Part shown: positions 56,460 to 64,000 of the stretch, in pieces | How the letters are laid out: each line of letters starts with the position of its first letter | How positions within the stretch are numbered: position 1 is the stretch's first letter | DNA from: CAVORD01 sp963698535 | GTDB lineage: Bacteria; Bacteroidota; Bacteroidia; Bacteroidales; VadinHA17 | NCBI GenBank assembly: GCA_963698535.1 | Contig: CAVORD010000001.1 | Span: 1,984,001 to 2,048,000 of the forward strand | Reading direction: 5' to 3' | Length of the DNA: 64,000 nt | Notes under the pieces: generated by a model | The model's input: only the letters and a program-made list of their open reading frames with translations | Told to the model about the DNA's origin: nothing | The model's database searches: none | Program-made: the position numbers and the translations under genes

Positions 56460-57407
56460 ATGATGAAGCGATTCTTTTTAACAGCTCTTCTGCCGTACTT
56501 GCTTCTTACCGGTCTTCTTGCTCAGCAGGACCCGGTCATCACCCATTATATGTATACCCCTATTGCGTTTAACCCTGCCTTCTCGGGTGTCAGCGGAAAT
56601 GTATGTGCCACGGCACTTAACCGTCAGCAATGGATAGGTTTTAAGAACGCTCCGTCTACAACTATGTTTATGGTGGGCTCGCCCTTTAAACTTTTCAACA
56701 AGTCGGGTGGCATAGGACTGAAACTCATAAACGATGCTGCCGGATTTGATAAGGATATCTCTCTTTCTCTTTCATACGCCTATTACATCGACCTTGGTAC
56801 GGCAAGGCTATCGATTGGTTTCAATGCCGGAATGTTTAACAAAGTACTTGACCCCGACTGGAAGATCCCATCGGGCGATTATCACACGCCGCCAACCGGC
56901 GACCCGCTAATACCGGAAGGAAAAGAGAGCTATGTTGCTTTTGATGCCGGAATAGGGGCTTTACTTACTGCAGGTAACGCCTTTGCAGGTTTCTCTGTGA
57001 TGCATCTGAACCAGCCCACTTTCAAATTTTCAAAGGGGCTGCCCTACCTCAGCAGACACTACTACCTTACCGGCGGATACAATATTCTACTTCCCAATCC
57101 TGCCTTTGAACTTACACCATCATTTCTTGTTTTTAGTGACGCCAGGATCATGCAGTTCACTGCATCGGGAATAGTAACCTACAACAAAAAAGCATGGGGT
57201 GGATTCTCCTACAGATCGGGAGATGCACTGACAGGAATTTTAGGACTGGAACTTTACAATGGTATCAGAATCGGTTATGGGTATGATTTCCCGCTATCCG
57301 ATATCAGAAGAGGAACCTCCGGTTCACATGAATTTATTGTAAACTATTGCTTTGACATAAGCATGGGCCGTAGTCCTATGAAATATAAATCTATAAGATT
57401 TTTATGA
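56460..57407 (+). CDS. porP: Type IX secretion membrane protein PorP/SprF
   Basis: Outer-membrane beta-barrel protein of the type IX machinery; family members anchor GldK-type rings or help export SprB-like adhesins. It has a signal peptide (MKRFFLTALLPYLLLTGLLAQ, with ATGs at 56460 and 56463). The family opening is QDPVITHYMYTPIAFNPAFSGVSG. Beta strands continue to RIGYGYDFPLSDIRRGTSGSHEFIVNYCF, the typical C-terminus. The 315-residue length is normal. It heads the porP-gldK-gldL-gldM-gldN order that also occurs in Porphyromonas. Confidence 0.93.
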   Translation: MMKRFFLTALLPYLLLTGLLAQQDPVITHYMYTPIAFNPAFSGVSGNVCATALNRQQWIGFKNAPSTTMFMVGSPFKLFNKSGGIGLKLINDAAGFDKDISLSLSYAYYIDLGTARLSIGFNAGMFNKVLDPDWKIPSGDYHTPPTGDPLIPEGKESYVAFDAGIGALLTAGNAFAGFSVMHLNQPTFKFSKGLPYLSRHYYLTGGYNILLPNPAFELTPSFLVFSDARIMQFTASGIVTYNKKAWGGFSYRSGDALTGILGLELYNGIRIGYGYDFPLSDIRRGTSGSHEFIVNYCFDISMGRSPMKYKSIRFL

Positions 57408-57453
57408 ATTTTTGAAAAAAATAACTTACTTGCATTATAAATTCTAAAAAACT

Positions 57454-58785
57454 ATGAAAAAGGTTGTCCTAATTGCTTTAATAACGACGATCGTTTTAGG
57501 TGGCTGTAGCACATCGGGAAATGGTGAATTGACGGGAGTCCTTGGCAGGAAGAAATACTTTGAACCGGAGCCTTTTGAGATGGCTTTCATACCTGCCGGT
57601 AGCTTTGTGATGGGTCCTAGTGATCAGGATGCTGTCTTTGCCATGAATACGATGTCCAGGACAGTTACTGTTGAAGCGTTCTGGATGGATCAGACAGAGA
57701 TCACAAATAACAAATATCGTCAGTTCGTACATTGGGTACGCGATTCAATACTTCGCACCAAACTGGGGAATGAAGAGATCGAAGGATACGAGTTCTTCAT
57801 GGTTGATGATGAAGGAAACGTTATCGAACCTAATGTTATCAACTGGGACGAGAAGATCGACCCGAAGGACGAAAATGTAACAGCTGTTATTGAAACGATG
57901 TATTATCCTCCTGCAGAAAGATTTAACAACAAGAAGCAGTTTGACGTAAGACTGCTCAACTATGTATATTACTGGGTCGACTATCAGCAGGCAGCCAAAG
58001 CAAGGTATAACTATACCGACCAGAAGTATGAAGGTAAAGTTGTTAGTCTCGATGGAGTAGAATCAGATGTTAAAGACCGCTCATCTTTTATTATGAGCGA
58101 CCTGGTAAACGTATATCCCGATACACTCACATGGATAAGAGACTTTACCTACTCGTTCAACGACCCATGGGCATCACTCTATTTCTGGCATACTGCCTAT
58201 GACGAGTATCCGGTGGTAGGTGTTACATGGCCACAGGCCAGGGCCTTCAGCATCTGGAGAACCGATTATCTGAATAAATTCCTCAGAATGGATGGTATCC
58301 CTGAAGTACACGCTTATCGCCTGCCTCTTGAAACAGAGTGGGAATATGCTGCCAGAGGAGGACTTGACCTTTCTATGTACCCATGGGGAGGACCTTATAC
58401 AAGAAACTATAAAGGATGTTTCCTTGCTAACTTCAAACCTCTGAGAGGTAACTATATCGACGACGGTGCTACTTATACAGCTAAAGTCGGTTCATATGAA
58501 CCAAACGAATTCGGACTTTACGATATGTCAGGTAACGTTGCAGAGTGGACACTGGGTGCTTATCATCCATCGGCATATGTCTTTACACACGACCTTAATC
58601 CAAATTACGAATATAATGCACGTCCCAACGATCCTCCTATTATGAAACGTAAAGTTATCAGAGGCGGTTCATGGAAGGATATAGGATATTTTATGCAGAC
58701 CGGTACTCGCGATTATGAATATCAGGACTCTGCAAAATGTTTTGTTGGTTTCAGAAACGTTCGTACATATATAGGTGTCAATTAA
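57454..58785 (+). CDS. gldK: Type IX secretion ring lipoprotein GldK/PorK
   Basis: Lipoprotein that forms the periplasmic ring at the outer membrane with GldN. The lipobox is LGGC (Cys ~18). The main part is a formylglycine-generating-enzyme-like (FGE-sulfatase) domain (MAFIPAGSFVMGPSDQ; VEAFWMDQTEITNNKYRQF; VGVTWPQARAFSIWR; RLPLETEWEYAARGG; GNVAEWTLGAYH; RGGSWKDIGYFMQTGTR; FVGFRNVR). Catalytic cysteines of true sulfatase activators are not evident. The 443-residue length fits GldK. It is 46 bases after porP. Confidence 0.95.
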   Translation: MKKVVLIALITTIVLGGCSTSGNGELTGVLGRKKYFEPEPFEMAFIPAGSFVMGPSDQDAVFAMNTMSRTVTVEAFWMDQTEITNNKYRQFVHWVRDSILRTKLGNEEIEGYEFFMVDDEGNVIEPNVINWDEKIDPKDENVTAVIETMYYPPAERFNNKKQFDVRLLNYVYYWVDYQQAAKARYNYTDQKYEGKVVSLDGVESDVKDRSSFIMSDLVNVYPDTLTWIRDFTYSFNDPWASLYFWHTAYDEYPVVGVTWPQARAFSIWRTDYLNKFLRMDGIPEVHAYRLPLETEWEYAARGGLDLSMYPWGGPYTRNYKGCFLANFKPLRGNYIDDGATYTAKVGSYEPNEFGLYDMSGNVAEWTLGAYHPSAYVFTHDLNPNYEYNARPNDPPIMKRKVIRGGSWKDIGYFMQTGTRDYEYQDSAKCFVGFRNVRTYIGVN

Positions 58786-58810
58786 TTGTAAATAACTAAA
58801 AAACAGGTAT

Positions 58811-59741
58811 ATGAGCCTAGCAGAAATTGTTCAAAGCAGCGGATGGAAGAATTTCATGTCAAAATTATATGGCATCGGAGCTTCCGTCGTTATCATCGGT
58901 GCTCTCTTTAAGATCCAGCACTACCCCGGAGCAGGTTTTTTCCTTGCAGTCGGTCTTATTACTGAAGCTATTATCTTCTTCTTTTCGGCTTTCGAACCAC
59001 TTCATGAAGAACCGGACTGGAGTCTGGTATACCCTGAACTTGCAGGTATACACGACGGTGCTGAAGGTGAACTTCCCGTTCATTCTCACAGGTCGGCAGG
59101 ACACGTCTCTTCGGCGGCGGCGGATCAGCAGCACTGGCTAAATTCGATGAGATGCTTGTCAACGCTGAAATCAAGCCAGGATACATTCAATCGTCTTGGT
59201 GATGGCCTGAGAAAACTGAGCACTACAACTACCAATCTTAATTCGATGGGAGATGTTACCGCTGCCAACAATGAATATATCAAGTCAGTACAGACAGCAG
59301 CTCAGACATTCAGCAACCATGCTTCAAACGTTGGCAAAACAGGTGATGCTCTTAACGAATCCATCACCCGACTGAATACATCCTACCAGAATACTGCAGG
59401 ACTTATCGAAAAGACAGGATGCCAATTACAAGAATCTGGCCGATTCTCTTACTGTTGTACAGGACGGAAGCAAATCATACATGTCCCAGCTTGAAACCAT
59501 GAACAAAAATCTTTCGGCTTTGAACTCTGTTTATGAGCTTCAGCTAAAAGGTGCCAACGATCATATTAAAGGATCAGACACATTGTTCAAGGATCTTCAG
59601 GGTATTCTTAAAGAGATGCAGGATTCAGCAGGTGATACACAGAAGTATCGCGACCAGCTTACAAAGCTAAACGATAATATTAGTGCCCTGAATAACGTGT
59701 ACGGAAACATGCTTTCCGCTATGAACGTATCCGGCAAGTAG
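58811..59741 (+). CDS. gldL: Type IX secretion motor protein GldL/PorL (three frameshifts)
   Basis: Inner-membrane motor subunit that uses proton-motive force with GldM. Two membrane helices lie near residues 22-34 and 40-60 (GASVVIIGALFKI; FFLAVGLITEAIIFFFSAFEP), with a Glu near 52 that corresponds to the conserved motor glutamate. The cytoplasmic part is coiled-coil-like (SVQTAAQTFSNHASNVGKTGDALNES). Shifts near 59100, 59195 and 59420 break it. Between the first two the right frame reads GGGGSAALAKFDEML. The final segment YELQLKGANDHIKGSDTLF completes the family C-terminus. Its position between gldK and gldM makes errors more likely than loss. Confidence 0.9.
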
Positions 59742-59768
59742 TTTTTTATTAACTAAAGCATCCGCAAA

Positions 59769-61406
59769 ATGGGTCACGGAAAAGAAACACCGAGGCAAAA
59801 AATGATCGGTATGATGTATTTGGTGCTGACAGCCCTGCTGGCACTGAACGTATCAAAAGACGCCGTCGAAGCATTTAAAAAGGTTGACGTTGGTCTTACC
59901 AAGACAACCGCTAACTATATAATAAAGAATAACCTCACCTACGAGGAATTCGAAAGGGCGGCTGCCGAGAATCCAACCAAGGCAGGGCCCTGGCGCGATA
60001 AAGCCAAAATGGTTAAGGAACGTGCCGATGAATTGTTCAACTACATTCAGGAGATCAAAATTGATATCATCAGAGAGGCCGAAGGTCCTGACACCGAGGC
60101 CCTTAATGGAAATGAGATAATTGTTGAACATATCAAGGCTATTGACAACACCAACGTCCCTTCACAGATCCTTATCGGTTCCGATGAGAACGGAAGAGCT
60201 AACGACCTTAAAGCACTTATCGCCGACTTCAGGGAACTTCTGATAGAGGTTATCGATGGTAAGAACGTCTCGGCCGAAGATGCAGTAAGGTCAAACCTAA
60301 GTACCAGTGATGTTAAAAATATTCACGGGGAAACGGTAAGATGGGAAAATGAAACATTCCAGGCTCTGCCACTTGTTGCTGTTATAACTATCCTGTCAAA
60401 AATACAGGTTGACGTACGCAACTCTGAAATGGACGTTATTAACCATCTTTACTCATCCATCGACGCCTCTTCTTTCAAATTCAACAAACTTGTACCTATA
60501 GTAACAACCAATTCCAACTATATAATGCAGGGCAATGAATACGAGGCTCAGGTATTCATCTCCGCAAGCGACACCACCAGGAAACCGGTTGTTATGGTTG
60601 GTAATACAAGAAAACTTCAGAATGCCGATGGCTCTCTATCCTACGAAATGGTGGGCGACTACCAGACCCTTCCCGTTGACGACAGGGGAAGAGGTATATT
60701 TAAGGTAAGGGCAGGCACAACAGGTGACAAAAAATGGGGTGGCCTTATCAACATGAAGGCTCCCGATGGTTCTGATGTCTTCTATCCTTTTGAATCACAG
60801 TATACAGTGGCCGTACCAAACGTTGTTGTTTCACCAACAGCCATGAACGTGCTTTATAAAGGACTCGATAACCCTATTGATATATCCGTTCCCGGCGTAG
60901 GATCAGATAAAATAAGCGCCAGGATGTCAAATGGTTCTATCAGAAAGGGTAAATACAAAAATTACAGGGGAGAATATATTGCTAATCCGGCAACCGTAGG
61001 ACAAACAGCACAGATAATAGTTTCTGCTGAGGTTAACGGACGCCAGATGACATTCCCCCCGATCGACTTCAGGGTAAGAAGTATTCCTTCTCCTATAGCC
61101 AAATTTGCTAACCTTACTGAAGGTGAAGTCCCAAAAGCTGTTGCCGCAGCACAACAGGGAGTATTTGCCGTACTGGAAAACTTTGAATTTGACCTTGAGT
61201 ATAAAGTAACCTCTTTTACAATAGGTATCAGTTCACAGGGCTTTACCAACGACTACCCCTCATCAAACAATATGATCACTACCGCCCAGCGTGAGCAGAT
61301 CAATAACCTTCGAAGAGGTCAGGAGTTGATATTCAAGCAGATAAAGGCAGTTGGCCCCGATGGAATCGAGAAAGCTCTTCCTCCGATTATTCTTAAGATT
61401 AATTAA
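59769..61406 (+). CDS. gldM: Type IX secretion motor protein GldM/PorM
   Basis: Partner of GldL that spans the periplasm and touches the GldK-GldN ring. It has one N-terminal membrane helix (MIGMMYLVLTALLALNVSKDAVEAF), with the Asp-Ala-Val-Glu motif right after it. Four periplasmic domains follow, including NSEMDVINHLYSSIDASSFKFNKLVPIV and the late PSPIAKFANLTEGEVPKA and LVGPDGIEK-like endings (AVGPDGIEKALPPIILKIN). The frame is intact over 545 residues, normal for the family. Confidence 0.95.
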   Translation: MGHGKETPRQKMIGMMYLVLTALLALNVSKDAVEAFKKVDVGLTKTTANYIIKNNLTYEEFERAAAENPTKAGPWRDKAKMVKERADELFNYIQEIKIDIIREAEGPDTEALNGNEIIVEHIKAIDNTNVPSQILIGSDENGRANDLKALIADFRELLIEVIDGKNVSAEDAVRSNLSTSDVKNIHGETVRWENETFQALPLVAVITILSKIQVDVRNSEMDVINHLYSSIDASSFKFNKLVPIVTTNSNYIMQGNEYEAQVFISASDTTRKPVVMVGNTRKLQNADGSLSYEMVGDYQTLPVDDRGRGIFKVRAGTTGDKKWGGLINMKAPDGSDVFYPFESQYTVAVPNVVVSPTAMNVLYKGLDNPIDISVPGVGSDKISARMSNGSIRKGKYKNYRGEYIANPATVGQTAQIIVSAEVNGRQMTFPPIDFRVRSIPSPIAKFANLTEGEVPKAVAAAQQGVFAVLENFEFDLEYKVTSFTIGISSQGFTNDYPSSNNMITTAQREQINNLRRGQELIFKQIKAVGPDGIEKALPPIILKIN

Positions 61407-61425
61407 TGTTGAAATCATATATACC

Positions 61426-62247
61426 ATGAACAGGAAAGTTCTAACAGCAATAGTAGGGATCATTATTACAACGGCAACCTTCGGGCAGTCGTTCGGAGAC
61501 ATCTACGAAAAATCTATCGATGATGCGAAGAAGATTGACTATCCCTACCTCAGAGAAGCAGACGTTATCTGGTCGAAGAGAATATGGAGAATTATTGACC
61601 TTCGCGAGAAGATGAACCATTCTCTCTATTATCCCACAACCAAAATGCCTGATGGAAGACGCAGTTTCATGACCATCGTCCTCGAGAAACTTGAGACCAA
61701 GGAATTACAGGGCTACGATCCAAACAATATGGATGTGCCTCTTACCTACTCCGACATTGAGGTTAAAATGGGTGCCATTGAACGGATAATGGATATCCAG
61801 AATATGGATGGCAGTATCACCCCAACAAAGGTGAAGGGTGAAGCAAAACCTGAAGACGTTAAACAGATAATGGTTCTTGAAGAGTGGTATTTCGACAAGA
61901 AGCACTCAAAACTTGAGGTTAGAATTATTGGTCTATGCCCCATTTACATGGGACTCGATCCTGAGACCAATAAACTGGAGCGTAAGCAGCTTTTCTGGAT
62001 CAAGTATGACGAATTCCGCGATATATTTGCAAGGAACGAGGCATATAACCGCAATAACGACGCGCAGAGAGTATCATACGATGACCTCTTCCTGCAGAGA
62101 AGGTTCAATGGTTATATCATTGCTGAATCCAACGTCTATAACAACCGCTTTATTACAGCATACCTCACAGGTAAAGCAGCTCTCTTCGAGGCCGAAAGGA
62201 TCAAGGAAGATCTCTTTAACTTCGAACATGACCTTTGGGATTTTTAA
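61426..62247 (+). CDS. gldN: Type IX secretion ring protein GldN/PorN
   Basis: Periplasmic protein that assembles with GldK. The start at 61426 gives a signal peptide (MNRKVLTAIVGIIITTATFG) in place of an unlikely longer N-terminus. Family marks are DIYEKSIDDAKKIDYPYLREADVIWSKR, RIIDLREKMNHSLYYP, VLEEWYFDKKHSKLEVRIIG and FWIKYDEFRDIFARNEAYN. The 273-residue length fits. It is the last gene of the cluster and is followed by a strong terminator. Confidence 0.95.
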   Translation: MNRKVLTAIVGIIITTATFGQSFGDIYEKSIDDAKKIDYPYLREADVIWSKRIWRIIDLREKMNHSLYYPTTKMPDGRRSFMTIVLEKLETKELQGYDPNNMDVPLTYSDIEVKMGAIERIMDIQNMDGSITPTKVKGEAKPEDVKQIMVLEEWYFDKKHSKLEVRIIGLCPIYMGLDPETNKLERKQLFWIKYDEFRDIFARNEAYNRNNDAQRVSYDDLFLQRRFNGYIIAESNVYNNRFITAYLTGKAALFEAERIKEDLFNFEHDLWDF

Positions 62248-62268
62248 TCGATACTATATAAAATATAA

Positions 62269-62300
62269 GAGGGTGCCTTAACAGTCACCCTCTTCTTTTT
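62269..62300 (+). terminator. Rho-independent terminator of the gldKLMN operon
   Basis: GAGGGTG and CACCCTC form a 7-bp stem around a 10-base loop, followed by TTCTTTTTT. It starts 22 bases after the gldN stop and ends before the convergent manC gene. Confidence 0.85.
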
Positions 62301-62321
62301 TATATACAGCTATCCTTTATG

Positions 62322-63411
62322 CTAGAGAAAGTCCTTGCCGGTATCCCTCTTCACATCATCGAGATATTGCTTGATATTTTGCTCCTCTTTCCTGTTGACG
62401 ATCATAAGCACATCCCCGGTATCCACAACAATGTAATCCTTCAGTCCCTGAATAACCGCGACCTTATTACCGGCAATATTTATAACATTGTTTTCCAGAT
62501 CATATCCGTAAATTCTGCCCGACATGCTGGAGTTTCCCTCAGGATCTCTGTTTGAATGATCCCATAGCGAACTCCAGGTTCCCAGATCAGACCATCCAAT
62601 ATCGATACACTTCACAAAAACATTCTCGGCCTTCTCCATCAAACCATAATCAATAGAGATGCTTGTACATTCCGAATAGGCCTTCGATATACTCTTCTCA
62701 TCACCGGCAGCTCCGGTAATATCTGAACGTATTGCATAAAACCGGTGATAAAGATCGGGAAGATGCTGCTCATAGGCCTTGAGGACCGCCTCGGCTGTCC
62801 AGATAAATATCCCTGAGTTCCAGTAGAAGTCGCCACTCTCAATAAATACAGAAGCAAGTTCATGATCGGGTTTCTCAGTAAAGGTCTTCACCTTCATAAG
62901 ATTCTGAAAACCATCTACCTGTATCTTATTATTGGCCTGAATGTAGCCATATCCTGTTTCGGGCCTGTCGGGTTTAATTCCAAGGGTCAGGAGAGCATCA
63001 TTTGCCAGTGCAAACTTGTAGCTCTCATTCATCTCCTTAATAAACTCCTCCTCCTTTAGAATAAGGTGGTCGGCCGGAGTAACAGCTATTACAGCCTTAG
63101 GGTTATCGTTCCATATCCTGAACGTACCGAATGCAATACAGGGTGCAGTGTTCCTTCTTAATGGCTCCGCGAGGATCCTTTCCCGGGGCATACCCAGCTG
63201 CTCGGCCACCAGATCGGAGTGGTCAGCTGCTGGTTACAACATAGATATTCTCCTCCGGACAAAGTCTCCTGAACCGGCGATAGGTCTGCTGGATCAGTGT
63301 CTCTCCTGTACCGAGAATATCGAGGAACTGTTTGGGTTTTTCTGAACGGCTTAAAGGCCAGAACCGGCTTCCTATGCCACCGGCCATGATAATTACATAC
63401 CTGTTTTTCAT
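62322..63411 (-). CDS. manC: Mannose-1-phosphate guanylyltransferase (one frameshift)
   Basis: Makes GDP-mannose for envelope polysaccharides. The N-terminus carries the nucleotidyltransferase signature IIMAGGIGSRFWPLSRSEKPKQF. After a one-base shift near 63222 the protein continues with LVAEQLGMPRERILAEPLRRNTAPC, VTPADHLI, FTEKPDHELA, FYWNSGIFIW, IDYGLMEKAENV and GWSDLGTWSSLW. Dropping one T in AGCTGACC restores TSSDHSDLVAEQ. The single-domain length (~362) lacks a fused phosphomannose isomerase. Confidence 0.93.
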
Positions 63412-63533
63412 CTATAAGTTTAATTTCAGGCCACTGCAGCAAATATACAATATTAAATAATAAAAGCCTTTTAACCTTGTCATGGTACCTTCCTTCTTCA
63501 ATAATTACTAAATTTGACCAAAATTGATAAAGA

Positions 63534-64000
63534 ATGTTTTTTCTAAGAGAACTGGGAAATTACTTTATCCTCCTTGGAAAAGTATTCAGCAAGCCCGACA
63601 AAAGCAGTATGTTCTATAAACAGACCTTACAGGAGCTGGTGCTGCTGGGGCTTAACTCTCTGGGTATAGTTGCAATAATAGCTTTCTTTATGGGCGCTGT
63701 TATAACCCTCCAGACTGCATATAACACGGAGAATCCTATTTACCCTACATACCTCATCGGTCTGGGTTGCCGCGATTCTATCATACTTGAATTCTCCTCA
63801 ACAGTGGTGGCCCTTATCCTGGCAGGAAAAGCCGGATCGGGGATAGCTTCTGAGATAGGAACAATGAGAGTTACCGAACAGATCGATGCCCTCGACGTTA
63901 TGGGCGTTAACTCTGCTAATTTTCTTATACTGCCAAAGATTACCGCAACTCTTCTATTCTTTCCCATACTTACCCTTTTTGCTATTGTGGTTGGTATACT
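63534..64000 (+). CDS. mlaE: MlaE-family ABC transporter permease, cut by the window end
   Basis: Inner-membrane permease of the Mla/Mce lipid transport system, which moves phospholipids between membranes. The 155 visible residues start MFFLRELGNYFILLGKVF. They contain AIIAFFMGAVITLQTAYN, GCRDSIILEFSSTVVALILAGKAGSGIASEIGTMRVTEQIDALDVMGVN (the MlaE signature) and LILPKITATLLFFP. No stop is reached before the edge. It is divergent from manC. An ATPase gene (mlaF) would be expected next. Confidence 0.92.
   Translation, partial: MFFLRELGNYFILLGKVFSKPDKSSMFYKQTLQELVLLGLNSLGIVAIIAFFMGAVITLQTAYNTENPIYPTYLIGLGCRDSIILEFSSTVVALILAGKAGSGIASEIGTMRVTEQIDALDVMGVNSANFLILPKITATLLFFPILTLFAIVVGI

Noticed and set aside
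1..64000. Mobile elements or CRISPR arrays
   Set aside because: I found no transposase, integrase, terminal inverted repeats or regularly spaced direct repeats. The receptor fragments are explained by local duplication.

Overview
The window looks like a chromosomal segment from a member of the Bacteroidota, probably in or near Bacteroidales. The evidence is a near-complete set of type IX secretion/gliding genes (gldH, sprE/porW, porX, porP/sprF, gldK-gldL-gldM-gldN), Oar-like TonB-dependent receptors, BACON-domain and DUF4270 lipoproteins, a DUF4954 gene beside glmS, and repeated TAnnTTTG -7 boxes in front of genes. No tRNA, rRNA, CRISPR array, transposase, integrase or phage gene was seen.

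Layout. 1-7,990 is an outer-membrane uptake region on the minus strand. It holds two frameshifted Oar-like receptors, two orphan N-terminal receptor fragments left by duplication, and a BACON/OB-fold lipoprotein. 7,995-14,540 holds kdtA (lipid A-Kdo), a two-component pair, yraN, an AraC-TolB-like-TPR regulator, a small lipoprotein and an MmcQ/YjbR protein. 14,630-18,674 holds an exported C1B peptidase, a LuxE-like ligase, a lipoprotein and pgk. 18,828-30,142 is a long plus-strand run: holB, ricT/PSP1, gldH, trmB, an alkyltransferase-like gene, mrp, a NifU-like gene, sprE, porX, tsaE and ald. After ldcA, metG and a SPOR protein, 34,330-40,408 is a nucleotide-sugar operon. It contains a complete four-enzyme set for UDP-2,3-diacetamido-2,3-dideoxyglucuronate (WbpE, WbpD, WbpB, WbpA types) followed by galE and rfbB. 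40,410-46,425 (minus) holds DUF4954, glmS, DUF4270 and a GT5-like protein; 46,618-50,264 holds panC, panD, a UPF0104 membrane protein and radA. After PBP1A (minus), topA, an arginase-fold protein, porP and gldKLMN run to a clear terminator at 62,269. A GDP-mannose pyrophosphorylase and the start of an MlaE permease close the window.

How it fits together. The secretion motor and rings (GldL/GldM, GldK/GldN), PorP/SprF, the SprE/PorW lipoprotein and the PorX regulator lie with genes for envelope polysaccharide. In Porphyromonas the Wbp-type pathway makes the sugar that links type IX cargo to anionic LPS, so cargo export and cargo anchoring may be encoded here within 30 kb.

Quality. About a dozen genes carry one-base frameshifts, including pgk, glmS, topA, radA, panD and gldL. 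In each case the missing frame resumes the same conserved protein, often at a short homopolymer. Most are probably base-calling or assembly errors. The truncated receptor copies at 2,010-2,399 and 7,747-7,824 are different: their structure points to real rearrangement.
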